A DNA stretch of 64,000 bases, from the NCBI RefSeq assembly GCF_037975245.1, contig NC_092574.1:10815213-10879212 (forward strand), read 5' to 3'. Positions 1-11,300 of the stretch are shown here, in pieces. The position numbers were made by a program, and so were the translations under genes. Under the pieces are notes generated by a model. That model had not been told where the DNA came from, did not search any database, and saw nothing but the letters and a program-made list of their open reading frames with translations. The DNA comes from Apostichopus japonicus (taxonomy: Eukaryota > Echinodermata > Holothuroidea > Aspidochirotida > Stichopodidae). Within the stretch, counting starts at the first letter, position 1; every line of letters begins with the position of its first letter.

Positions 1-1984
1 AAAGTACTTTCAAAAAATGGAAAATAAAAGGGAGGCATGCAATTTATAAATACCTCACATCAAGAAACTGTGATTGATCGAAGTATAATTTAGACCCTCA
101 CGATTGTGAGCACTTTATATTTAGGGGGCCAGGCTATGTTTACTAGCTAATATAGGTATGATGATTCCACCAGGCTAAACTTACAGTGTTAATACATACA
201 GTACATACCTCATACATTACTTTCAGGTGGGATCAGACACACATAAAATAAAGCTCTAACGAACACTTGCAACAAAGTTGCTCGCTCATGACACTTGAAC
301 AGCTGAACTCACAAGCTATGCTTTGCAAGGATGGGGGGGGGAGAAGGAAGGGGGGGCAGGAAGGGGGGACAGTGGTTACTTTCAGTTATAATTGGAAAAA
401 TGTGTCAGGATTCAAATGATAATGTTACCCAAATGCCACAACAGGTGCAAATTAATACCCACCTACGTTTGTATTTCGTAAACAATTTAAGTATAAACTT
501 GAAATGCCAACGTCTATCGTTTAAAATTATCGTTCCCAATTTCACATGAAACTGATATGTCCAGAAGCCACCAAATGTCCGCTTGGTTCCGCGCAGATTA
601 CATAATCCAAGAGTGTAATAATTATTACTTGCTGTACCTCAACAGGCCATACCCAGGTATCACATGATCTGGCTAGCAGTCATCAGCATAGTGCCCATTT
701 TAGCATGCTAAAAATTGCTAAAAACCATTCTGAAAAAGTATACCTTCCAGGAATTTCTCACGTTACCAATCATTCTCAAACGTTGATGAGGATTAGATTA
801 ATCAAATGAGAATAACTGCTAAGGACAAAACGTTTAATTGATCCACTGAAGAAGATGACAGAGAAAAGTGTTTTTGTGGAGTTTGGACATGATGAATGAT
901 CATTACTTGACATGGTGGCACATTTATACTGATGATCTTTAAATCCTAGGTACGTGTTGGCTAACAGGTCCCAGTCCTTTACCCCCTTCATTGAGCTACA
1001 GACTACAACCATGTGATTACGCCCAATCTGTTCTGTGACCTAAGTTTGTGTTAGTACCACAGTACAAGCCTAGGAATAGCTACAGGATTTATGGCTGTGC
1101 GAGCATCCAGTGGACACCTGAAATCCAACAAAGTTAAACGCTGCCTCTGATGTTTATAAACAGTAGTTTGAAGTAATGGAATGTTCTTGTATTTGTATTC
1201 AAAGGTGTCCTTGCTGGTTATACTCTCAGCCAGGCAGCTGTTTATAATTATTTGATCGCATTCGGTAGGAACGTGTGAAAGAACGCAGAACACCCCTTGT
1301 CGTAGGAGACTAATGTTAGAAAGAAGAAAATGATGAGATCAAATAACAAAAGTATATAAACAAATGCAAATAATGTTATGTGTCATTTAAGTAGAGAAGG
1401 CATGTTCTACAGCTCTTTGCACAGGAGTTATACGGGTCATAATTAATTGCTCAAATTGGTATGAGAAGAGTCAAATCCCTTTTGGATCTTACTATATATA
1501 TAAAATCAAGCACATCCCAATCCCGAGTGCTTGATTTGAAGTTCTGATTAAGAAAGCCAAAGTGAAATGTTCAAAAACATTTCTATATACCATGGAAACA
1601 TACTGCTATGATGCACCCAAAACAAAACTACTAAAGGAGTATGGATAGCTGACATTGTATTACTAATACAACCAAAACAATGTGCCTGAAAATTTCCTTC
1701 CATATGCAATTTGCGTATAAGCAGCCACGAATATTAGTATGTGATGCTACGTACTAAATTAAAACTACTCTGTTCATATTTACTCTATTTAAAAACCATA
1801 GAGCATTGAGATATAAAACCTTTGAAACAATTTTAAAAAACTCAAAAACTCCATATGTTTTAATCGTTACTTATAATGTCACATTATCTTCTCAACTGTT
1901 GGGAAGGGGCGGGTGGAAATTATGAATGGTTATACATATTAACGTCACAGCAAGATTGTATATATCTAGATTTAGCCATGCCAT
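1..1984. other. No gene seen
   Basis: AT-rich sequence with short chance reading frames. It contains two G-runs near 333-341 and 350-368. Nothing in it shows splice-flanked coding sequence or a repeat array. Confidence 0.5.
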
Positions 1985-2330
1985 GCATCGCCGGTCAGTG
2001 GAAATGTACAATCTGAACGACAGACGCTCGGCATGGCATTCGCGACTGTATATGACGCATTTGTGACGACACAAATTGGAATATTCACACGATGACACTA
2101 TGCAACTATACAGTTCATCGGATTTAAGGCCTAACAATTGCAAACCGGAGTTTCTAGTCACTTCACAGGAAACAGAAAATATCGTTACGATTCGGTCCGC
2201 CCCTCTTGGCCCGGGCATATGCCAGCTGCTTCCAACACAGAGCTAAAGAAGGGTCTGTACGTCGTCGATCGAAAAAACAAAAGAATTCGAGGAATGTTAC
2301 GTCACAAAAGATGGCAAGTGTCTCTCTCTC
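1985..2330 (+). promoter_or_regulatory. CpG-enriched promoter candidate with CRE and YY1-like sites
   Basis: CpG dinucleotides cluster here against a CpG-poor background. TTACGTCA at 2297-2304 is a CRE/ATF half-palindrome site. AAGATGGC at 2308-2315 matches the YY1 core that often overlaps the start of TATA-less animal genes. The two sites are three bases apart. A (TC)n patch follows at about 2321-2338. The arrangement resembles a TATA-less promoter or 5' UTR reading rightward, but no downstream gene is recognised. It is equally possible that the promoter serves a leftward transcript. Confidence 0.35.
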
Positions 2331-2511
2331 TCTCTCTCTACAAAGGATGCTTGATTATTTACATTTGAAAGTGTTTCAAAAATTCGACAATCCCAAAAAT
2401 TTCATGCCAGATCAATCGAGTGTTGACGTTGACAACATGATTGTTATGACGTTTGAAGAACATTCTTTGCGCTCAATCTGCAAATCATCAAATAAACTCG
2501 ACACGAAATGA
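2311..2511 (+). CDS. Possible small ORF downstream of the CRE/YY1 sites
   Basis: The ATG at 2311 lies inside the YY1-like site, and 66 codons follow to a TGA at about 2509. The peptide starts MASVSLSLSLQRM because it runs through a TC microsatellite. It continues through a charged stretch with no recognised domain. Part of the first 13 residues comes from the microsatellite, so chance openness is likely. It could be a first exon or simply 5' UTR. Placement next to the promoter-like sites is the only support. Confidence 0.12.
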   Translation: MASVSLSLSLQRMLDYLHLKVFQKFDNPKNFMPDQSSVDVDNMIVMTFEEHSLRSICKSSNKLDTK

Positions 2512-4641
2512 AATTGTCCATCACTTTAGCGAGCTTATCCATTTTAACTTCGCTTGTTTCATATCCCGGTTTACCCCTCTGATAGATCTCTCGGGGTGTT
2601 GAGTGATAAAGTGGTATCAATCACTGTTTAAACCACGCTCCGTGACACAAGGTTTACAGCATCATCTGCAGGGGTTTGGGGGGGGGGAAATGTTTTCCAA
2701 TTCGCAGCTAGGGTGTCAATAATAGGCCCATCTGTAGTTTTCTTTGAGAGGCTTGGCCAAGGCTGGACAGGTGTTATAACTCCACACCAAACTGTATAGA
2801 CAGTAAAAGGTTACAACTGAGATATGTCGCCAAATAACGTCATTCACCACCGATTGGGACGTATGGATATCAGAAGATGGCAATTTCAACACCAGTGAGC
2901 CATCCCCCTCCCTCTGTTACTGAAAATGTTAAGAATAAAAGTTCCATCTTCTAACTGGAATAATGAACAATTGAAAACTATATCAGACTTCAAATAACTT
3001 TCAACCAGTACACACCTGTACAGATGTTTTTGTCTTAAGGAATGTTTGAGACCAATGGAATGTGAAAGGAGGTGTGTTACGTACTGTAATAGCCCCCTCA
3101 ATTAGCTGTATATATTTACTACTTGATCATGAGATGCAATATACAACCCAGATGAAAATTACTGACATTGTTTGTATTCAATACATTTCAACTTACAATC
3201 GGTAACCCATCATAGCATGAAATGTGACTTTTTCCTTCTTTTTGTGTATTGCCAGCCTCGATAATACAAATATTGTATTTTATAGTTTGACCACGCAGCT
3301 ATAAGAAAATTCCTAGTTGGTAATACACCAATAGTAGGCTATGTATAGGCATCAAATAATATACCTATCATTTGCCCGCATTAGACTAAATAGCTAACTG
3401 CTAAAACACACGGCTCAGTTACACCTAGTAGTATAGGCATAGTACATCAACGAGCAAAGAGTGAAACAGACGGTTTGATTGGTTGATTTTAAGATATGAA
3501 TAAGAAAGGGTGTGGTGTGCATGAATAATTGTTTGGGCCAATTAAATTGTCAGTTTCTTTTGAAGAAAAGGTTCATTACTCGTACATTAGGAATGGCCTA
3601 GTAAAAATTCTATCACACTAAACTCTCTTTCATCAATCGCAAGTTACTGATCTATGTAAGTGAATGTATGTGACAATGGACAAATGCTAAAAATTCTAGA
3701 TGAATGCACAATATGGAACCTTTAAATCAATATAAATGTAGTTGTGGATGTATATAACTACAATTTACACATGATTGACAATCCCCATCTGTTTCCATGT
3801 CATTCATCGCACATCTCACCGTGGTCGACATTTCTGATATTCACTCTGAACCCATTCTTGGTTCATATTCGGGTTTTTAAGACATCTACACGTGAAGAAA
3901 CTTTCACAATCATCCTGATTGATTTCTCATAGCCATGTATATATATATGTGAAGGTCTCTCTGTATGGTTACAACATTAATAAACATAATTTTACAGACG
4001 GGTCAAAAGTTCTCATTTTTAACGTCATAACAAATAAATAGATTCATAGCCCTGTCTGTCCTACCTGACAGATTTTCAACCGGTTTATATGAAACAAACT
4101 GGAGGTCTGTTGCAATTATCTAAAGAAAGAAAACTTTGGGATGTACATGGAGCTATTTAGGTGTAGGGGATGAAGCAATGATGAGAAAGACATATAAGTC
4201 AGAAACCTAGTGTACACAAGGGAACAATCACTTTAATAGTACCCATAAAATAAAACCTATTCTCGAATAAATCATATCGATTTTTACTTTCTTCTTGTTA
4301 ACCTTATCACCATCTGAGACAGCGAAAAAAAACACTTTTCTAGAAATCAGCCAATCAAAATGAAATTGTTTAAGTCTGATTTATGAAAGAGAGGGCGCTA
4401 TTTTTAGAATAAATGATTTGTATGTGTTGATTTCTGTCACAGATGACCTCACAAAGAGTATCTGAAAGTTGTGACATAAGTCACGCACACTCCTACATTG
4501 CAGTATAACACTGTGGATATAACATGAGGGGGATACCAGATTGTCTCCCTGACACAAACCATTAATACCACCTGGAAGTGCTACATTTAATCATACAACT
4601 GAATATGTATGGCAATGTGGATGTACCATGAGCCATACACA
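2512..4641. other. No gene seen
   Basis: Intergenic- or intron-like AT-rich sequence. A G-run lies near 2679. Only short chance frames are present, and no recognisable repeat family was seen. Confidence 0.5.
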
Positions 4642-6905
4642 CTGGTACATTGCAACCTGCAGCTAGGCTGATCAGCTGAAAGGACCTCTCTGAGCCAAGC
4701 ACTAGCTGGTACATTGCAACCTGCAGCTAGGCTGATCAGCTGAAAGGGCCTCTCTGAGCCAAGCACTAGCTGGTACATTACTACCTGCAGCTAGGCTGAT
4801 CAGCTGGAAGGGCCTCTCTGAGCCAAGCACTAGCTGGTACATTACTACCTGCAGCTAGGCTGATCAGCTGGAAGGGCCTCTCTGAGCCAAGCACTAGCTG
4901 GTACATTACTACCTGCAGCTAGGCTGATCAGCTGGAAGGACCTCTCTGAGCCAAGCACTAGCTGGTACATTGTTACCTGCAGCTAGGCTGATCAGCTGAA
5001 AGGGCCTCTCTGAGCCAAGCACTAGCTGGTACATTACTACCTGCAGCTAGGCTGATCAGCTGGAAGGGCCTCTCTGAGCCAAGCACTAGCTGGTACATTA
5101 CTACCTGCAGCTAGGCTGATCAGCTGGAAGGACCTCTCTGAGCCAAGCACTAGCTGGTACATTGTTACCTGCAGCTAGGCTGATCAGCTGAAAGGGCCTC
5201 TCTGAGCCAAGCACTAGCTGGTACATTACTACCTGCAGCTAGGCTGATCAGCTGGAAGGGCCTCTCTGAGCCAAGCATTAGCTGGTACATTACTACCTGC
5301 AGCTAGGCTGATCAGCTGGAAGGACCTCTCTGAGCCAAGCACTAGCTGGTACATTGTTACCTGCAGCTAGGCTGATCAGCTGAAAGGGCCTCTCTGAGCC
5401 AAGCACTAGCTGGTACATTACTACCTGCAGCTAGGCTGATCAGCTGGAAGGACCTCTCTGAGCCAAGCACTAGCTGGTACATTGTTACCTGCAGCTAGGC
5501 TGATCAGCTGAAAGGGCCTCTTTGAGCCAAGCACTAGCTGGTACATTACTACCTGCAGCTAGGCTGATCAGCTGAAAGGACCTCTCTGAGCCAAGCACTA
5601 GCTGGTACATTACTACCTGCAGCTAGGCTGATCAGCTGAAAGGACCTCTCTGAGCCAAGCACTAGCTGGTACATTACTACCTGCAGCTAGGCTGATCAGC
5701 TGAAAGGACCTCTCTGAGCCAAGCACTAGCTGGTACATTACTACCTGCAGCTAGGCTGATCAGCTGAAAGGGCCTCTCTGAGCCAGGCACTAGCTGGTAC
5801 ATTACTACCTGCAGCTAGGCTGATCAGCTGAAAGGGCCTCTCTGAGCCAAGCACTAGCTGGTACATTGCAACCTGCAGCTAGGCTGATCAGCTGAAAGGA
5901 CCTCTCTGAGCCAAGCACTAGCTGGTACATTGTTACCTGCAGCTAGGCTGATCAGCTGAAAGGGCCTCTCTGAGCCAGGCACTAGCTGGTACATTACTAC
6001 CTGCAGCTAGGCTGATCAGCTGAAAGGGCCTCTCTGAGCCAAGCACTAGCTGGTACATTACTACCTGCAGCTAGGCTGATCAGCTGAAAGGACCTCTCTG
6101 AGCCAAGCACTAGCTGGTACATTACTACCTGCAGCTAGGCTGATCAGCTGAAAGGACCTCTCTGAGCCAAGCACTAGCTGGTACATTACTACCTGCAGCT
6201 AGGCTGATCAGCTGAAAGGACCTCTCTGAGCCAAGCACTAGCTGGTACATTGTTACCTGCAGCTAGGCTGATCAGCTGAAAGGGCCTCTCTGAGCCAGGC
6301 ACTAGCTGGTACATTGCGTCCTGCAGCTAGGCTGATCAGCTGCAAGGGCCTCACTGAGCCAGACACTAGCTGCATTACTACCTGCAGCTAGGCTGATCAG
6401 CTGAAAGGACCTCTCTGAGCCAGGCACTAGCTGGTACATTGTTACCTGCAGCTAGGCTCATCAGCTGAAAGGACCTCTCTGAGCCAAGCACTACCTGGTA
6501 CATTGTTACCTGCAGCTAGGCTCATCAGCTGAAAGGACCTCTCTGAGCCAAGCACTAGCTGGTACATTGTTACCTGCAGCTAGGCTCATCAGCTGAAAGG
6601 ACCTCTCTGAGCCAAGCACTAGCTGGTACATTGCAACCTGCAGCTAGGCTGATCAGCTGAAAGGGCCTCTCTGAGCCAAGCACTAGCTGGTACATTGTTA
6701 CCTGCAGCTAGGCTCATCAGCTGAAAGGACCTCTCTGAGCCAAGCACTAGCTGGTACATTGCGTCCTGCGGATAGGCTGATCAGCTGAAAGGGCCTCTCT
6801 GAGCCAGGCACTAGCTGGTACATTGCGTCCTGCAGCTAGGCTGAAAGGGCCTCTTTGAGCCAAGCACTAGCTGGTACATTGTTACCCTCAGCTAGGCTGG
6901 ATTGC
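4642..6905. repeat. 64-bp minisatellite, about 35 tandem units
   Basis: Unit starts are spaced 64 bases apart (4642, 4706, 4770 and onward). Each unit reads CTGGTACATT, a variable five-base block, CTGCAGCTAGG, CTGATCAGCT, then a GAAAGGGCC or GGAAGGACC variant and TCTCTGAGCCAAGCACTAG. GCTGATCAGC is a perfect 10-bp palindrome in nearly every unit. The variable block is mainly GCAAC, ACTAC, GTTAC or GCGTC. From about 4834 to 5410 the variants cycle with a period of three units (about 192 bp). Degenerate units with deletions occur near 6370 and 6838, and the right end decays by about 6905. Because 64 is not a multiple of three, frames through it are not coding. Confidence 0.95.
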
Positions 6906-7559
6906 TCAGCTTAAAGTGCCACCTCGAAAGTAAAACCTTGATGGAATATATCTTTTCCTTTTAATTATCATTTATCTTCCAAGTGTCACTATGAATTCAA
7001 TAGATATGCAACTATAGTGTTACACACTGATCTAATTCAGGGGGATTTATTTAAGTCAACAGGTGAATAATTATTCCACTTTGCATCCTTTGATCTTCAA
7101 TCCACACTTTGAATTTTGTCAGATATGAACCAATTGACATTTACAAGTGACCCCTTTGCATCTTTACCATATAAACCAGGGTCACTGGCAGTTCACAGTA
7201 GGAACATAAATTTGCCCAGTGTTTTCCAGGCAATATGCAATTTGGGGGATGTTTAGGTTCCAGGGGCATACTTTTTGTATTTTATCACATATGGCAAGGA
7301 TGATGCTTAGGTTTGCTTCTCCTTTAACTATCGCAGGTATTAAAGGTAAAATAAACAGAAACTATAGAGGTATGTACATGGTATTAAATTGTAGATTTTA
7401 CTATGTACCCTTCATTTGCATGATTAACAGGCACAAATTTCCTCATGGCATGTTCTCTACGGTCTACGGCTGGCGCTGCCGGGAATGCTCACATGGAGCT
7501 GCAACAAGATAAATCAGTTAGCCCCCATAAGATTATTTACAGTCTGTGTACAGCTATCC
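6906..7559. other. No gene seen
   Basis: AT-rich flank of the 64-bp array. A 97-codon frame at 7219-7512 has no recognisable domain or codon bias and is treated as chance. Confidence 0.5.
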
Positions 7560-7924
7560 AGCTCCCCAGAAATCAATAGTCAGAAGACCACGATGACCGG
7601 ACGACGAAGTACCACTGCAGCAGACAAGGTTTAAGGTTTTTCACCTTTTTCCTTTAAAAATCTGTTGACAGACCAGTGACAGATCAGTATAAACATCCCA
7701 ATTACCTCTGTCCGAGCTGTCTCTTGTGAGATCTCTACGAACCGAAGCTGGTCGTCCGAGAAGACAAGACATCCAAAGACGAGAGACCGAGAAGGGGTAA
7801 AAAAAAAAATTTAAAAAAAATCTATTTCTGATTTGTAGACTTTCCCTCTTGGTTTGCTGAGGCCTCTAGTGACAGAACCTTGGCTCCAGTCGAACTAGCG
7901 GTGATGAATAATTGCAGCACTTAA

Positions 7925-8350
7925 ATGTTTGAAGAGTGTCCGGGCAACTCGATGAGGACGACTAATTTAGAGGCGGGCAGGCAGGGCGGCATGAAGGCAA
8001 GACATACGGCAGAGGAGTTCATGAAGAGAGAGGCTGGTTATGCCAATGGGCCATTTTCCTCTTTTCTTTTTATAGCCAGAGCCAGAAAATGGAAGAATGA
8101 GGTCAAAGTCACAGAAAAAGGTGTCTGTGGGGATGACTCCGTACATCATCGGTTCAGTGTTTGCGTCGTTTCCGAGCTCGGCGATGACATCGCTTATCGT
8201 CACGTGGTGAAGAGAGATATGGGGTTGTTAAAGTGCAATGACTATAAGTTATGTATGCCACCAGATGAGAAGGCAGCTAAAATTAGTGGTATTAAGCCAG
8301 TTGCTAGAATGCTGATGACATATGTATATGTTGGGTGTGCAGAAAGGTAA
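7925..8350 (+). CDS. Unrecognised 141-codon ORF in a CpG-enriched segment
   Basis: This frame is open for 141 codons in a segment (about 7560-8230) richer in CpG than its surroundings. The peptide is mixed and hydrophilic, with no signal peptide or transmembrane segment and no family I recognise. The opposite strand is also open from about 8230 down to 7967, so the coding strand, if any, is undecided. No clear acceptor or donor pair bounds either frame. The segment could be a 5' UTR or promoter island, an exon of an unknown gene, or a conserved non-coding element. Confidence 0.2.
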   Translation: MFEECPGNSMRTTNLEAGRQGGMKARHTAEEFMKREAGYANGPFSSFLFIARARKWKNEVKVTEKGVCGDDSVHHRFSVCVVSELGDDIAYRHVVKRDMGLLKCNDYKLCMPPDEKAAKISGIKPVARMLMTYVYVGCAER

Positions 8351-11300
8351 AGCTTTTGCCAAGATATAGAGGGGGAGGGGGGGGCCAGGGAAATGATATA
8401 TAGGGAGAAGTAAAGAGAGAAATGTATTTTGAGAGATTAAAAGTATCATTAGTTGAATATAAGTACCTGTATGTTTCATTTCATATTTCGTTGATTTTTC
8501 TTCTTAATAAGTTCCTTGAATAGTTGACAGTTTGTTTTCATTGTTTAATCTTAATTAATAAATAACTTTGACGTAAAGAGATGGCATTTTTTTTTTTTTT
8601 AAATACACCTGTATATTTGTGTTTTTCTGGAGGATATGGATATTAACCAAGATGCATACAGTATCTAGGAGATAAGAACTTAACAATGTTAGGTAAAAAG
8701 TGCTACTTTTCACTATATGGCATAAATTTATGATTTATGATTTTGAAAACTACAAAACAGCAGAATTTTGTTAGTCTCACTATTCAATTCTGTCGTGACA
8801 CTATAAGCATTCTTAGGATATGAAGCTACATAATTAGGTATTACCAAATATGTATTTGTGAAAGCTTGGGGGGGGGAGGAGGGATTACCACAGTGATATT
8901 TCACGGCATAGACTTAAATCAACTCAGGTTGCATTTTGTCTCTTACTCAATCTTGAACAATGCATTTAAAGTAATTAGTTTTACCGATAATTTTTACGTT
9001 AGCATTGCAGGACGTGAATGCTTATACAGTCAATAGGGCTATTAATAATGGCGATGGACTTGCCATAAAATGATCAGTCCTTGGGCAATTTATGTAGGCA
9101 CTTAAAAACTTAAATTGACCATGTTCTCCCTTGGGTATTGTATATAATGGACAATGAGCCCCAGGAGACGCATAGAAATGTGGCACGCCTCTAGTGTCAC
9201 AGAAGCGACAGTTTTTAGATGGAGCAGAAATTTAGCAGTATGGGGCACACGTGACAGCTGTGACAGAACTCTTTAGTGTTCAGCATCATCCAGATTTCAT
9301 CACTATTGTAACTTATGTGAGAAGGCCTTGGTCTGGATTTAATTTAAAGACAACAAACTTTAGTACAGCTGGTTGAAGATTCCTTTGAAAAAACAAGGCA
9401 AAACATTCATATCCAGTACAACAACAAATGTGCAGTGCAAACAAGTTCTTTGCAATATGGTCGAGTAATGTTAAACGTCTCAAAGAAGATGTATTGCAAT
9501 GTATTTACACAGGAACGTCAGTATATTATTAACGGACAATTTTAGCAAATGGCCTTCAATACTGCTACACAAAATTTGAACACTAAATAATTCCTTTAAG
9601 CTGACATGTATGATTGAACGCTGCACATATGTTACTAAAGGCCATCTCGATCCTGTTCACATTTAATTGGGTGAGACAAACATCACGTTAAATGGTCCGA
9701 TGATGAAGGTTAAACTAAAATATTTAAATATTATTTCTTCACCAATTTCTGGGTCCTGATAAACGTAAGGTATGTGTCAAACTTGTTCTCCCTCTCATAT
9801 ATCTTCAATGTCTACAACTCCTCTCCTCCCCCCTCCCCTCTCACCCCTGTCCTATCCTTTTTGCATCCCCCCTTTATGCAAATGCATGCATGGATCCCCA
9901 CCAATCTGGGACAACAACAACAAAAATTCTATTCTGTACTTTTGTGTCCTGCTTCAATGCACTCTTACTGACAGCATGAGCAATAATGATTATCATATTT
10001 TTTCTATCAGGAAAAGGTTGCGATTTTTTCTGTGTACTTTCATATATAATACCCTATGAAGCAATGAAGCAATCAATCGATCAAGCAAGCAATCAATACA
10101 GTATGAGACAACGGTACTTGTGGTGGTATTAGCATTAGAAAATGAATATCCCAACTGGCTGGGATCACTTCAAATTCTTGTGCTAAAGGTCTGCATCCTG
10201 TTGGCATTTTAATGGGTCTGATATTGAAACAATAAAAAGGTACTTAACTAAACCTCACTAAAAAAAAAACACCAAAAGTTGCAAATATCATTTAATTCCC
10301 AATAATTTCTAGGTACTTAACTAAACCTCAAGATGTAAAAATGCTCACTCTTATCTTCCTGTCTCATTAGCTTCCATTTTCCTCCAGTGACATTTCCATC
10401 CACCTTCCTCCCCCACCCCCTTCTCACGCCCCATACCCCTTTCATGATATACTGTGGGTGTCACTTATTCTGCTCTGGGTTAGCATATTGACAATCTTAC
10501 CATGGAACTTATAACTCATGTTACTATATACTTGTATGATAAATTCTTATCCTGTGAGACACACTTAAAAACGCTACTTGGTATTCAACCAATGAAGGCT
10601 GTTCATATTGTTATCATACACAGTGCATCATCACTGATTTGTGGTTACCCTCATTACATCATCTCCATTCATGAATATGCATAGGTTCATTATTCAACTA
10701 TATAAATTAAAAACTGCTCCAGGCACACTTCCTTCCTCAGTCCAAAGCAAGAACCTCATCCTGCAATACATTAAAAAACAAAAACAAACGCTAATTTATT
10801 CAATCGTGTTGACAACAAGCCCTGATCGATGTCATCCTGCCCGATTTCTAGGAACCGACCCTTCCCCCTTGTTGACAAATATCTATCACTGACAAATAAA
10901 CAACCTCAACATGTAGTACATGTGCTTTTGTCAGGTTTATTTAAATACAATCAATGCATCAATTTACACAACACAATCCATTTCTTGGGAAAACTCATCC
11001 CAGTCTGGTTTTGGGATTCCCTTGACTACTTTCATCTATAATGAACAGTTGACAATAAATAAAGACAAGATTGTGCTTTAAAGATTGGCCTTTAACTGGC
11101 AAATAGAAAGAAAAAACAAACAAGAAAATGAACCAAAAAAGAGAAAGATTTACTCAAAAAGTTTGCTTGTGGTCTGTACTTATGCCGGATGGAACTCAGA
11201 CACTTCAAATGGCACAAAACATCAAAGAAGGCTAATGGGATAAATCCTCCTCGGCTACAAATAATTGCTTCTGGCAAATTTGGCAAAATATACATTTTGA

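Noticed and set aside
4642-6905. CRISPR-like regular repeats
   Set aside because: Units are contiguous with no unique spacers, and the DNA is eukaryotic; it is a minisatellite.
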